64,000 nucleotides of DNA from Delphinus delphis (taxonomy: Eukaryota; Chordata; Mammalia; Artiodactyla; Delphinidae): positions 70,946,466 to 71,010,465 of the forward strand of contig NC_082695.1 in assembly GCF_949987515.2 (NCBI RefSeq). Direction: 5' to 3'. Positions 11,370 to 23,067 of the stretch are shown here, piece after piece; position 1 is the stretch's first letter, and each line of letters begins with the position of its first letter. Both the position numbers and the translations under genes were made by a program. The notes under the pieces are model-generated. The model did not search any database and was not told the origin of the DNA. It saw nothing but the letters and a program-made list of their open reading frames with translations.

Positions 11370-12269
11370 TCTAGCGTGTGTGTGTGTGGTGGAGGTGTGG
11401 GTTGGGGGGTACCTCACTCCACCAAGCGATTCTCCAAGGCTAGGCGGGTGGCCTCCAATTCTGCTCAACTCTGACACCATCTACCCAGAGACAGCATCAG
11501 ATCCCACAGGTTAAGGGCTCAGTCCCACAAGACTGCCCTTGACTTCAGATGCTGATCTCAAGTCCAGGCTGTTACCTGTGCTTTTACTAGACTGGCTATA
11601 AATCAGAGATTCCCATGATGTCCTCCTTGTGTTTAATTAATTTGCTAGAGCAGTTTACAGGACTCAGGAAACCAGTTTACTCTCTAGTTTACCGGTTAAT
11701 TACAAAGGATACTAAAAGGTATGAATCAATAGTCAGATGAAGAGATACACGGGACAAGGTCCTGAACAAAGGAGCTTCTGTCCCTGTGGTTTGGGGCCTG
11801 GCACCACAGAAGCATTCTGGTTCCCCAACCCGGAAGCTCTGTGAACCCCTCCTTTTGGGTTTTTATGGAGGCTTCATTACATAGATGTGATTGACTAACT
11901 CATTGGCCATTGGTGATCGATTCAACCTCCAGCCCCTTTCACCTCCCTGGAAGCTAGGGGAGGGACTGAAAGTTTCAACCCTCTATTCAGGGCTGGTCCC
12001 CCTGGCAACCAGTCCCCATCCTCAGGTGCTTTCCAAAATTCACCTCATTGACATAAACCCAGTTGTGGTGGAAAGGAGCTTGTTTGAATAAAAAATCAGC
12101 GTTTCACTTCTATGTCCTTATAGCTTCAGGAACTGAGGACCAAATATTATAACAAAAGATGTTCCCATTGTTCTTATCTCTCAGGAAATTCCAAGGGTTT
12201 TAAAAGCTCTGTGCCAGAAATGGGAGGAAGACCAAATATATATTTCTTATTATAAATCATAATATCACA
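11370..12269 (-). mobile_element. MER21-like LTR (ERVL-class), solo and decayed
   Basis: Read on the minus strand, it begins TGTGATATTATGATTTATAA. It then contains 'tttggtcttc', 'cacagagcttttaaaacccttggaatttcctgag', 'ggccaatgagttag', 'aatgaagcctccataaaaaccc' and a distal block corresponding to 'gaatcgcttggtggagtgagg'. That order fits my memory of a MER21-type LTR. No internal retroviral genes are attached. Subfamily is tentative, and one interior stretch (about 12075-12145) departs from expectation. Confidence 0.55.
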
Positions 12270-12404
12270 GCCTAGTATGAGCAGTCCTGCTGAATGTTGG
12301 CCTATAGGAATATAAATTCCTATAGGTTGCCAGATCTACTCTTCCAAAATAAACCAGAAATTCAGATATGTTGGTGAATTCTCTCAATTTTTTAAGGTTG
12401 GAAA

Positions 12405-13200
12405 ATGTATTAGTTGCAAATAACAGACATTCCTCTAGCTAGTTTAGGAAACAAAAGAATTTATTAAATAATATACATGCACACAGGCTACAGGAGACCA
12501 GAGAATCACTGCTATGGTCTGAATGTCTGTGTCCCTCCAAAATTCAAATGTTGAAATCGTAACCCTTAACGTGATGTTATTAGGAGGCGGGGCCTTTGAG
12601 AGGTGATTAGGTTATGAGGGCAGAGTCCTCGTGATGAGAATACTGCCTTTAGAAAAGAGGCCATGGAGAGCTCCCTTGCCCCTTCTACCATGTGAGGACA
12701 CAGGGAGAAGTTGATGGTCTATAGCCCAGAAGGGGGTTTTTACCAGAACCTGACCATGCTGGTACCCTGATCTTGAACTTCCAGTCTCCAGAGCTGTGAG
12801 AAATAAATTTCTGTTGTTCATAAGCCACCCAGTCTGTGATATTTTGTTACAGCAGCTAAAACAGACTAAGACCATCAGTCTCAGAGATTGTGCAGCCAAG
12901 AGCCGCACCCAAAATGTGCTGTGGGGCTAATAGCCTAGTGAAGGCACTACTGCGGCTACCAACGGGCACTTACACTGAAACTCACACCATACAGGAACAT
13001 CTGCTACTACTGTGGTCACCCTAGTCAGACAGGATTGCTTGCAGTGCTTATTGCTGAAGTGATGTCTCACTCTAGTGTATCTGATTGGGAGAACCCATAC
13101 TCTTGCTTCAAGGCAGTCTGGGGGAAGGATTATATGTCTTCTATCCTGGAGAAATAAGGACTTACAAGGCAGAAAACAGAACAAAACAAGAGGAGTATTC
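12405..13200. repeat. Possible older repeat, unassigned, split by a MaLR LTR
   Basis: The flanks of the LTR at 12510-12873 ('aacaaaagaatttatt' on the left; a CT/AC-rich block at about 12880-13180 on the right) look repeat-like, but I cannot name a family. No intact coding frame. Confidence 0.25.
12510..12873 (+). mobile_element. MST/MLT1-type MaLR solo LTR (ERVL-MaLR)
   Basis: It starts TGCTATGGTCTGAATGTCTG, contains 'aggaggcggggcctttgagaggtgattaggttatgagg', 'ccatgtgaggacacaggg' and 'gagctgtgagaaataaatttctgttg', and ends near 'gactaagacc'. The AATAAA is the LTR polyadenylation signal. Five-base flanks ATCAC and ATCAG suggest an imperfect target duplication. No internal region remains. A related LTR in opposite orientation lies at 26783-27144. 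Confidence 0.85.
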
Positions 13201-13204
13201 AAAG

Positions 13205-15310
13205 GAATGGGTGGTCAAAAAGCATGACAAATTTCCACTGAAATAACCAATTCAAATTTAAAAGGATAAACACCATGCTGGCCATCAAAACATGACTTTG
13301 TGTGAATCTGCCTGTCCATCACTAGTTTGTAGCCTCTGGTCTAGAAGGATGTTTCACTCCGTGTATAAAAATAGAGCAATACTGTTAATACATGGAAAAA
13401 TAATTGAGACAACTAGCCTGTCCTTCAGAACCATGATAGAAAATAGGATCCCACAGCTCTGTGTTTACTCTGCCAGCAGTATCACATACACTGTCATGGC
13501 TTGTCACATATATGTTATATAGTCGTATAAAAAAACTGTCCTGGAAAGTGAATGAAATAATAACTTTCTGCCTAACTAACATTTCTAAAAGATGCTGCTT
13601 ATGTGTTAGAAAAGTTTTATTTGAGCAAAAAGCAAAGATGGAATCAATAAACTCTGAGAATAGATTCAAAACATCCCTCTTATACTCAAATGGCATATCC
13701 CATCCCTTTCTTGCATCTCTCCTAGACTCTCAGCATTTGAGTTTTGAGCCATACCCTGGCTCCAAAAGAATCCTGAATGCACTTCTAGAAACCAGGTCCT
13801 CTTTAGGGACCCTCTTTTGAAGTTATTGCCCAATAAATATGTCATCTCCATAATTATAACTTCCACACTGTAAAATTAGTACCAGGAAATTAGTGTGTGG
13901 CCATCTTGTCCTTATGTATATTGTATTACTGAAATATCTTTGAGACTATGATTTAACTATTTTGGTATGGTAAGTTGGGCCTTCCATCTTGTGGTTTAAT
14001 TAGTCTTATGTCTACCCAGGAGGAAATTTAGGGTTTTCTGTCTTTCAGAATTGAGGGCTTCCTCTGTGTTTCAGACATTACCCTGATGTTTAGGAAGTAA
14101 ATGGGTTTTGAAAGGAGAGCATCGTGTCATCATTCAGGTGAAGTTCCTTGGCCTTAAGACAAGAAAGCCGTTACAACCTCTGAATAACTAACGGTGGATT
14201 GCTCTTGAGGGTAGCTCTGAATGTATTTTGATCTCTCTCTAGCCTTGGTCTTTTATTCTATCAAAAATTCAAAGTTCAAATGGGGAAAAAGGATAATCAA
14301 TAAATAATTTTGAATTATTGTGGCCACAGCAGTTGAGATTAGCTCAGAGCAAGACATTTTTTCAGCTTTCATGGCATACCTCTCCTGATCTAATTTCTTT
14401 TACCCATTAATAAATTATTAGTTAAAAGTTTTGAAGTCTGACTCTTAATCTGGGTGTCTTCCTCTTGATGGGAGGCCAAGACCATCCTATTACGCTCACT
14501 GCCTTCCCCAGATTGGATGGCTGGTATGTACAACACAGGCTGTATACAAATAATTGTAGCTATTACTTGAGAGTTCCAAGCTCACAATGTCACTATTTTC
14601 TGGCTATGGGCTACAAGAGAAACAAATCACAAGAAGTAAGAGTATAGGAGCTATGGAACTACCACTTGGGTTGGCCAGTTTTCACAAGGTCATTGAGTTG
14701 ACAGCCACAAATTTCCCAATGTCATGCCACAGTAGAAATCATTTCTATTGTGTCAGGAACACATGACTAGAGAAAGAACAGTCAGCTGATTGCTCCCCAA
14801 CATCGACCTTTGCTTCATTTTAGAAGTAGAATTCTTTGGGAACCTAGCTGGCGAAGACCTATCTCAGCCTCTTTGCAGCTAGGTGCTGCAAAAGATTGAA
14901 ATCATTGGATGTGAGTACAAGAGAGTTGTATAACTTGTGGGTCAAATTGCTAAAAGGAATCAACTTGTTCTCGCTTTCCTCTTGCCATGAGCAAGAAGGG
15001 GTAATAATTAGCTAGCTTTACTTATATGGTTGGGGAGATCAATCGAGAGAGCAAAGCAGCAAGATAGAAGTAGTTTAGGTTCGTGGATGACTTCATGGGG
15101 CAGAGTGCTGTACTGGTCCTGAACCACCTGTTTCTTTACTGCTCAATGACAGAGAAATGAACGTCTATCTTATTTATACTTTTAAAGTTTTCTATCATGT
15201 TTGAATTAGTTATAGGAGCTTAGTCTATAGCCTAATTAATACAACATGGAATTTAAAGAAATTCTTTGTTTACTTTCCACAATTTCTTCAATTACTAAAA
15301 GACTGAATAC
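13205..15310. other. Single-copy sequence
   Basis: No repeat recognised over about 2.1 kb. The open frames at 13461-13820 plus (119 codons) and 13385-13696 minus (103 codons) overlap on opposite strands and show no domain. Neither is called. Confidence 0.4.
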
Positions 15311-15314
15311 TACA

Positions 15315-15540
15315 GTGGAGATACTGTGATATTAAAGCTAGACAGATCTGGGTTTAATCCAAGTCCTGCAGTTTCTTGCACGATCTAGAACATGTTATTC
15401 AGTGTCTTTAAGCCTCAGTTCCCTTATCTTTGAAGCAGGCATTTTAGCATCTATCTTATAGGGCTGCTGTGAGTTCAACAATGTCTTTAAAATTTCTGCC
15501 ACATAGTGGATATATAATATACTGCAACTATTATGCTTGG
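15315..15540 (+). repeat. MIR SINE
   Basis: Sense MIR: 'agacagatctgggtttaatccaagtcctgc', 'aagcctcagttcccttatctttgaagc', 'atagggctgctgtgag' and a 3' 'cacatagtggatat' block. Confidence 0.75.
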
Positions 15541-16302
15541 ATTGTCAAATGGAATTGCTCCTAAACTGTGGTAATGGTATAGTGGTTGTATTTTATTAAA
15601 AGAGTTCCTATTATTTAAGGAGGTATACTGGAATGTTTACAGATGAAATTAAAAAAACCCTGAAGATTCATCATAATTGATTTCTTAGCCTCCATTCTAT
15701 ATCGCAGCCAGGTTTACCTCTTCTAGCTTTTGAATTTAGCTTCCTAAAATGTTGGCTTTTAACTTTTTAATTGGTTTGTTTATTTTCTTATTGCTGAACA
15801 TTGAGGGTTCTTTATAGCTTCTAGAAAAATGTCTATTATCAGATATGAGATTTGCAAGTATTTTCTCTTGGTATGGTATGTGGCTTGTCTTTTCATTCTC
15901 TTAACAGTATCATTCAAAGAGCAGGTGTTCTTAATTTTGATGAAGTTCAATTTATCACTTTTTGCTTTTAACTTTTATAGTTTGGGCATGTGTGTCTAAG
16001 AAAGTTATACTTAAGTCACAAGGATATCTCCTATATTTTCTTCTAGCAGGTTTATATTTTCAAGTTTCATATTTATTTCTATGATCCATTTTGAGTTCAA
16101 TTTTACATATCATACACATACATATTCAATTATTATAGCACCATTTGTTGAAAAATGTATTTGCACCTTTGCAAAAATTAACTGACTGCAAATATATGGG
16201 TTTATTTATGGACTCTTTATTCTGTTCCATTGATCCACTTGTGTATAATTATGCCAATTTCACCCTTTCTTGGAAACAGTAGCTTTAAAAATAAGCTTTG
16301 TG

Positions 16303-16500
16303 GGCTTCCCTGGTGGCGCAGTGGTTGAGAGTCCGCCTGCCGATGCAGGGGACACGGGTTCGTGCCCCGGTCCGGGAAGATCCCACATGCCGTGGAGCAG
16401 CTGGGCCTGTGAGCCATGGCCGCTGGGCCTGCGCGTCCGGAGCCTGTGCTCCTCAACGAGAGAGGCCACGGCAGTGAGAGGCCCGCATACCGAAAAAAAA
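16303..16500 (+). mobile_element. CHR-2-type SINE, short form
   Basis: Head GGCTTCCCTGGTGGCGCAGT has an A-box-like TGGCGCAGTGG and a B-box-like GGTTCGTGCCC. It ends 'gaggcccgcataccg' plus an A tail. The target word AAGCTTTG lies on both sides, at 16293-16300 and 16505-16512. It sits directly upstream of a second, long-form SINE at the same target. Confidence 0.95.
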
Positions 16501-16513
16501 AAAAAGCTTTGAG

Positions 16514-16853
16514 GGGCTTCCCTGGTGGCACAGTGGTTAAGAATCTGCCTGCCAATGCAGGGGACACAGGTTTGAGCCCTGGTCTGGGAAGATCTCACAT
16601 GGCCGCGGAGCAGCTAAGCCCGTGAGCCACAACTATTGAGCCTGTGCTCTAGAGCCTATGAGCCACAACTACTGAGCCCATGTGCCACAACTACTGAAGC
16701 CCACGCGTCCAGAGCCTGTGCTCCACAACAAGAGAAGCCACCGCAATGAGAAGCCTGCGCACTGCAACGAAGAGTAGCCCCCGCAACTAGAGAAAGCCCG
16801 CGTGCAGCAACGAAGACCCAATGCGGCCAAAAATAAATAATAAATATCTTTTT
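16514..16853 (+). mobile_element. CHR-2-type SINE, long form
   Basis: It starts GGGCTTCCCTGGTGGCACAG and has the B-box-like GGTTTGAGCCC. Duplicated 'gagccacaactactgagcc' units and the 3' part 'gcaacgaagacccaatgcggcc' follow, with an AAATAAATAATAAATA tail. Target copies AAAAAAGCTTTGAG precede it at 16500-16513 and follow it at 16854-16867, so it duplicated the site already duplicated by the short SINE. Confidence 0.95.
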
Positions 16854-17699
16854 AAAAAAGCTTTGAGATGAGGTAGTGTAAGTCCTTCTACTTTGTTCTT
16901 TTTTAAAGTTGTTTTGGCTATTCTAGGTGTTTTGCATTGCCATTTGGATTATAGAATCAGTTTTTCAATTTCTTCAAAAATGCTTGCTGTCAATTTGATT
17001 GGATTGCATTAAATTTGTACATCAACTTGGGGAGAACTGAAATCATAACAATACTGAGTTTTCAGATCCATAGCAATAATATCTCTCTCCATTTATTTAG
17101 GTTTTCTTTTTTTTCTCTCAAATCGTTTGTTAGTTTTCGTGTGCAAGTCTTACCCATAATTCGTCAGATTTACCCCTAAGTATTTCAGGTTTTTTGATGC
17201 CATTGTAAATGCTATTTTTTAAATTTTCTATTTCTGTTTTTTCATTGCTTGTATATAGAAACTCAATTGATTTTATACGTGTATCTTGTCATCTGTAACC
17301 TTGTTACACTCATGTATTACTTCTAGTAGCTTTCTTATAGATTCCATAGGAATTTCTGCAGGAATGATCACATCGTCTGTGGATAGAGTTTTACTTCTTC
17401 CTTTGCAATTTGGCTTCCTCTTATTTCTTTTTCTTATCTCATTTTGCTGACTAGGCCTCCACTATAATAAGGAGTAGATGTGGTAAGAGAGGATACCTTT
17501 GTCATGCTCCTGATCTTTGGGGAAATCATTCAGTCTTTCAACATTAACTGTGTTGGTTCCTGTGGCTTTTTTGTAGATACCACTTAGGTTGAGAACATTT
17601 ACTGCTATTGCTAATTTGCTGAGAGTTTTAATGAGGGATGGCTACTGGATTTTGTTAAATTCTACCAAGAAACATAAAAGAGGAATTGAAAAAAAGAAA

Positions 17700-18940
17700 A
17701 AGCATTTTTTTTCTTGTAGGAAAACTCAATTTAAAAAATATGCTGATTTTTATAAATTAATCTATTCAGCTCAATCTCAATCATTATATAAGCAGGAGTT
17801 ATTTTAGAACAAAATATGATAAACTAAAGTTTATGTGAAAAAATGAATTGGCAAGAATAGGCAAGAAAATTTTGAGGAAAAAAAGAGTAAGTAAGGAAGA
17901 CTGAGTTTACCGGTTATCAATACCATGATACAATGATCAAGTACAATGATTAAAACAGTATGGCACTGGCACAGGAATAACAGCTAAGCTCTCTTGTGGG
18001 GAAAGAAGCATATAAACTGCTAGTGGGAGCATAAATCTTTACAACTTTCATGGAGGGCAATATAGTTACATCAATCAAAATTTTAGAAGTATATACCCTG
18101 TGATCCAGAAACTCTCCTCCTAGATATTTATTCTGCAGACATACCTCCACAGGTATAAAATAATTTATAATCAAGAACATTCGCTATAGTATTTTGTAAT
18201 AGGAATTGACTAGAACCCATGTGAATTTCAACGATGGGGGACAAGTTTTAAAAGATAAACTGAGGCATGCATATTAAAAATTCTAAGAGTTTATTTGAGC
18301 AAAAATCAATTTTCACGGGGCAGGAAGTCGTTAGGAGTGCTCTACCCACAGCAGCTCTGGGAGAGATGTTTAGAGAGAAAAGGGGAAAGTGAAGTAAGGA
18401 AATTATTGATCAGCTATACTTTAAAGCCTAGTTGGCTACTTGTGATTGGTCATCCTTAGGTTGCAATTTCATAACCTTGAGGCATGTACAGGCTAAGAGT
18501 TTTGTGTACTTCTGTAGGCCACCACTGTCACTAGAGCCACCTCAGTCTAATGGCCTCCTTGTTTAATTTAACACAGGTTAAGTAAATTTTGGTAAATCCA
18601 TGCAATGGAATTCTCAGCAGCACTTAAAAGCAATGAGTCTATTCCATAGGTAATACTACAGCTAAGAAATGTCATCAAGTGAAAAAAAATAAGGCATGAG
18701 ACACTGTGTATAGTATGCTACCATTTGTAGAAAACAAAAGAATATGCATGCCTGTTTTATATATGTTGAAGATTATCCCCAGGAGAGTCCAGAATAAAAG
18801 AGGAAATAGCTGTTCGCTCTGGTGAGGGGATCTGGGTGGCTGAAGGATTTCAGCCAGAGATTAATTTATCACAGAACATTTGTCTGCTTCTCTTGAATTT
18901 TGTGTCATATGTGTGCATTATCTAAGTAAAAAAAAAAAAG
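17700..18940 (+). mobile_element. Old L1 (L1M-type) ORF2 end and 3' UTR, interrupted by an LTR
   Basis: Sense L1: 'acagtatggcactggcacaggaataac', 'tggagggcaatatagtta', 'taccctgtgatccagaaactctcctcctagatatttattctgcagacata', then after an LTR 'ccatgcaatggaattctcagcagc', 'gtgtatagtatgctaccatttg' and an A-rich end at about 18929-18940. It is oriented opposite to the adjoining L1M at 15755-17680. Frames are broken. Confidence 0.75.
18246..18568 (-). mobile_element. LTR inserted into the old L1, subfamily not assigned
   Basis: On the minus strand the block begins near GTTAAATTAAACAAGGAGGC and ends with CAAATAAACTCTTAGA and an A/T-rich end. A polyadenylation signal is visible as AATAAA. It interrupts otherwise continuous L1 3' sequence, and the flanks ACAAG and ACAGG look like an imperfect 5-bp target duplication. 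No internal genes are present. Confidence 0.5.
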
Positions 18941-18944
18941 AAAA

Positions 18945-19360
18945 GAATTTAAATTAATAGGCTAAAGAGTAATGTTCACATTAGGCTAAATTATATTGCT
19001 CCTCCTGTATTGTGTATTCCAGAATATCGAAAATCATGCTTATGAACTGCCTTTATATTTTATTGATTTGTTTTTAGTGTAAATGATCATCTCGTGCTCT
19101 ATCCAGGATGTGTAATTTTAACCTTCACTCTCCAAAGGGCATTCAAGCCCCTTATTCCTTCCCACGTCTCCATTAACCTCATCGAAGCTTCCTGGCAGTG
19201 GGTTATGGAAACCAGCACTTTGCCTAGTTTTCCTTAGGACAGACCTCCACTACCTGAACCCTTACATGTCATTCAACCATAATTCAGTGAAAGATTTTTA
19301 AAATATTAAACGTATATACTGCAATGTAAGGCAAATTAAAATCTCAAAGTATTTCCATAG
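18945..19360. other. Single-copy sequence
   Basis: Nothing recognised: AT-rich with no repeat family, no RNA and no coding signal. Confidence 0.45.
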
Positions 19361-19364
19361 TCTT

Positions 19365-19990
19365 TCAATCTTCATCCCCAGTGTATTCCCGTGAGATACT
19401 GTACTGTCCCCATTGAGAGCTGGGATGAGCGTGGCTCTCAGAGGAAGGTGTCCCCTGAGCTGAAACACAAAACCAAGTGGAGCCCCTGCTCGCTCGCCGG
19501 GGACGACGTGAAGCCGCCTCCCTCAGAATGAGAGGGAGATTGATTTCCACGGTGGCAGTGTAAACAGAATTCTTTGCTCCCCTGAGAGGAGCCCCCAAAA
19601 GGAAGTAATTCATGGAAAAGGTAATTACCAATTAAATAGTAAACGTGCTACTTGGCCTGTAAGAAGAATTAAAACATATTTACACTTCAAAAAGAAGCAG
19701 TTAGTGATCGTTGATTCACTAAGGAAAGTGCCAGACCAGGACAGAGGAAAGTGTGTAAATAGATAAAGACAGAGAGATTTATTATTAAATTAAAGTCCTG
19801 TAATTACTGCAAATGTTAAATGTGCAGTTTTATGACATTTAAATGTTGCTTTTCACCCAAATGAAAATGAATTGTCCACCTTGGATTCGCACTTCCTAGG
19901 CAGGATGTAAATGTCAGTCCTAAATTAAAGTTAACTAGTTTCTGCTATACATTAAAAAAATGTAATTAGAATCAATAAATCATTAAAAAA
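19365..19990. promoter_or_regulatory. Candidate conserved noncoding block
   Basis: This repeat-free stretch combines a GC-richer part (19370-19590) with an AT-rich part holding several homeodomain-like words (AATTACCAATTAAAT, TGTAATTACTGCAAATG, ATGACATTTAAATG). An 88-codon open frame at 19365-19631 on the minus strand has no recognisable domain. The regulatory reading is inference from composition and absence of repeats; conservation was not testable here. Confidence 0.25.
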
Positions 19991-20279
19991 AATTTGAAGT
20001 CAAAGTGTTTTAGTCCAAACATTCAGCCAGTTCTTTAGAAGGAAGGAAGTGGTCAAAGAGTCCCTCGGGTCTGGGTATAAGGGCGACCTCTGCCTCCAAG
20101 GCACTGTCTTGGAACCAAGGTGACAGATTGGTTCACAGTGACAAGTGCCTTGGAGTGACAAGTGCCGATTCCCAGGGAAAGCTCAGGCCTTTTTAACCTG
20201 CCCCCTCTTCCTTGGCCCTTCAGTGCCCCCAGGTGATTAAAGGCTTGTGTTCTGAATTAGAAGCACATTCCTGTTTAGA

Positions 20280-20510
20280 ATGTAATATAGCTACATTTAT
20301 GTGTCACCTACTGTGTACCAAGAGCTTAATATATTTCCTTATTTCAACCTCATAAGAGCCCTCCAAAGTTTTCTGATCATTATTTTGTCCAACCGAGATA
20401 AGACGGCTGACTTTCCTGAGTCAAGAAGCTTAGAAAGAGCTGGGATTCAAGCCCAGGTTCACAGGGCTTGAGCCCAGGTTCTGCCACAACACCATACTGC
20501 CACCATTAAA
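20280..20510 (-). repeat. MIR SINE with a small internal duplication
   Basis: Antisense MIR: 'ttatgtgtcacctactgtgtaccaagagc', 'acctcataagagcc' and 'gctgggattcaagcccaggttc'. The AGCCCAGGTTC word occurs twice, at 20450-20460 and 20471-20481, which indicates a local duplication inside the element. Confidence 0.75.
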
Positions 20511-20575
20511 ACCAAACCAAACAAAAAACCAAAACAAACAAAAAAGCTAAAAGATAACAATAAACCTTAAATTTT
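20510..20575. repeat. A-rich (AAACCAAAC)-like simple repeat
   Basis: An A- and C-rich low-complexity tract immediately follows the MIR. Confidence 0.75.
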
Positions 20576-20831
20576 TAAAATCTACTCAATCACAACTTTA
20601 GAGAGCATCTTCGTCATTCTAGAGTGTTCCTGGCCGTATCGTCTCTAAATCTTTATCCTAGAATTACTGGAAGCTAGTAACTATTCTTAAAAAAATTTCT
20701 CTTCTGCTCAAATTGGACAAGGTTGGTTTCTATTAGTTGCCACTTAGCATACTGAAAGCGTAAGTCAGGTCCTCCACTTCCTGCTTCAACTGTACCATGT
20801 CATCACTGAACAGAAATACTTATAACTCCAT

Positions 20832-20880
20832 ATGTGTTTATTGAATGCCAGGCACTGTCCTGTGCATTAGGGGATCATAA
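20832..20880 (-). repeat. L2/MIR-like fragment
   Basis: 'tgtttattgaatgccaggcactgtcctgtgcattagggg' resembles the antisense end of L2 or MIR. It is too short to decide. Confidence 0.4.
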
Positions 20881-20884
20881 GCTT

Positions 20885-22580
20885 ATTAACATGAGTCTTT
20901 GCAACCGTTCTCCTCCTGAAACAGGGATCAAATCCTTTGAAAACACTAGACTAATCCTTGTTCACCAGATTTCTTTCTCTACCAGACTTCTCAGAGCCAT
21001 TATATGCCAATGTGCCCTGGGAATCTTAAAAAAGAAAGACATAATATGTATCAATTTCAAAACTTATATGATGTGAAACCTTTTTTTTTTTCTTTCATTG
21101 AGGATTCTCTTGTGTGAATGTCTTATTAAACATGATAAGGAATGCTGGAATAACAGTAGAAGCTATGAAGGGAGGAATAATTTGAGAAATTTTGGGAAAG
21201 TCAGTAGAATTTTAAATAGGCATGAGGAAAGGGCAAAAGGCAGAAGGCGGGGGGGAAGGAGCTGGCTTCTGGGAAGGCAGATCAGTAAAATCGAAGTTTT
21301 TGAAAAATGTTTGCTTCAAATTACTGTCACATGTCATTATGCTATTTTTGAAGCTTTTCCTCTGTATAACTTCTGCTTATGCATTTGTATAACTTTAATT
21401 TACTTAATATTTTTGTCCATAAAAAAGAAACACTTTAGGTTGCTGTATTGAACAACGTGTCACTAAAATACTGGCTTTGATTAAAAAAACAAATTACTAT
21501 CACATGCAGTATGTAGCAAAAATTCCTCAAAAAGAAATGTTACAGAGTATTCTTAAATCATAGCATATTGGTATCTCAATATGCCTCATTTTTAACACAG
21601 TATTTCCATAAAACAGAAGTACGAGGTGACTATAAGTTACAGACTCGAGTCCAGTGTGGAAATCCTCTTGCCTCCTGAGTTTACACCAAGAAGGTCTACA
21701 AGGTGCTGGTCATCATCAGAAGCAAAATAGCAAATCTTATCTTATATGTAGTCCATCCACAACTGAAATATTTCAAGAGCTATTCTGATCTGTCTACCTT
21801 AAGAAAGAGATAAAAAGCTGGAAAAGACTGAAAAGAAGGAAATTCGAATTGTCAAGAGCACAGAGCAACTTTATATGAGGCATGAATGGAAAAAAAAGTA
21901 TTTAGAAGAGAAAGTAAGTTAGAAGAAGACCAAAGTTTATGTATCAATATTTATAAAGTACATGTTATATGCAGGCCTTGTGCTAAAATAAAATCTTAAA
22001 GATAGAGATTGTGGAATATCAGTTTTCAAATTAAATCCTGGAATAGGAAATTTCTCTTCTTGGATCATTTCTTGGAGCTTGAAGAAATTATCTTAAGGAA
22101 AATAAAAAGAAACTCTTATTTACCAAACCAATCTATACATTAAAAAAATTTTTTTTTTCCTAAAGGATTTGTCAAAGTGTTTCCATGGTATTAATAGGTC
22201 TCAAATTTTAAAAAGATTCCACGATCCACCCGTCATTCTTCTTCAGTGACTTTGATATGCTTACAGAGCATCCTGACTCTTTACAAGAATATACAGTGTT
22301 TTGCAAACTCCTCTGATCATGCAGTGTTGTTCTGAGGCCACATCATCTTGTTTAGATGTTGATTCAAGGAACACATTTTGGAAAATGTTCTTAGAGATGA
22401 AAAATACAGAATAAGTTTTAATAGATCATTAACCTGTGAGTCCAATGACCTAAAGGAAGACTATCTTTGATTTTCAGTTAGTTTCTAAATATTCCCAATG
22501 GATTAGAAATTAGGTAGATTTTTAGATCCTTCTATATATTACTGAAATCTAAGGGAAAAAAATACCTTTTAAAAATGTTA
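20885..22580. other. Mostly single-copy sequence
   Basis: No repeat family is named with confidence. The 117-codon plus-strand frame at 21098-21451 has no recognisable domain. The part at 21640-21880 looks like an old interspersed repeat but I cannot assign it. Confidence 0.35.
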
Positions 22581-22584
22581 ACAG

Positions 22585-22775
22585 CTCACCTGATGTCTTT
22601 ACATACCCTCTATTGTGTAAGTATCTTCACAACAGTCTTTTCAGGTAGATATTATTAAACTATGATTCAGAGACGGCCATTTATTTTCCCAAGATCACAC
22701 AGCTTATTAGTGGAGAAGCCAGAACCTAATTCCAGGACTTCTGATTGCACATTTTGTTTTCTTTCCATGACAATC
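22585..22775 (-). repeat. MIR SINE fragment
   Basis: Antisense MIR core: 'acaacagtcttttcaggtagatattatt', 'cccaagatcacacagcttattagtgg' and 'agccagaacc'. Confidence 0.7.
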
Positions 22776-23067
22776 ATTCTTCATAAGACTAAAGAAGATA
22801 ATTATAACCTTTAGGCTAGTTCAGAAAGTGTCCTAAAATTGTATTTATTGCAACCCCTTGATAGATACAAGAGTAACTCAAATCTTCCTGTGGTCAGTTT
22901 AGTTACCCCTTAAGTCTTGCCTCATACATAATACAGAATTTCATTTTCCTCTCTGTCCCAAGGAAAATCATAGAATTTAAACAATAATTGATTATTACTG
23001 GGGTGTTTAGTACATTGATACATTCATGGGAGGAAACAAATATCTGCCTCCTTTTATTGGGTTAAAA

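Larger units (their letters stand above)
15755..17680 (-). mobile_element. Old L1 (L1M-type) ORF2 relic, interrupted by two SINEs
   Basis: Antisense L1 ORF2 sequence: 'attgctgaacattgagggttctttatagc', 'tatggcttgtcttttcattctcttaac', 'caccatttgttgaaaaa' and 'ttctgttccattgatcca'. Right of the SINEs it continues with 'ttgttttggctattctaggtgttttgcattgccatt' and 'gctactggattttgtt'. All frames are broken. The two CHR SINEs occupy 16303-16500 and 16514-16853. Confidence 0.8.

Noticed and set aside
11370..12269. Possible internal retroviral genes next to the LTRs
   Set aside because: The LTR-like blocks at 11370, 12510, 18246 and 26783 each stand alone, with no gag-, pol- or env-like text beside them.
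16303..16380. tRNA-like A and B boxes suggesting a tRNA gene
   Set aside because: They are the head of a tRNA-derived SINE followed by SINE body and tail. The same holds for the other SINE copies, and no cloverleaf-forming mature tRNA is present.
16217..16598. Overlapping 112-116-codon minus-strand frames
   Set aside because: They are antisense CHR SINE sequence. The same peptide pattern recurs at every SINE copy.
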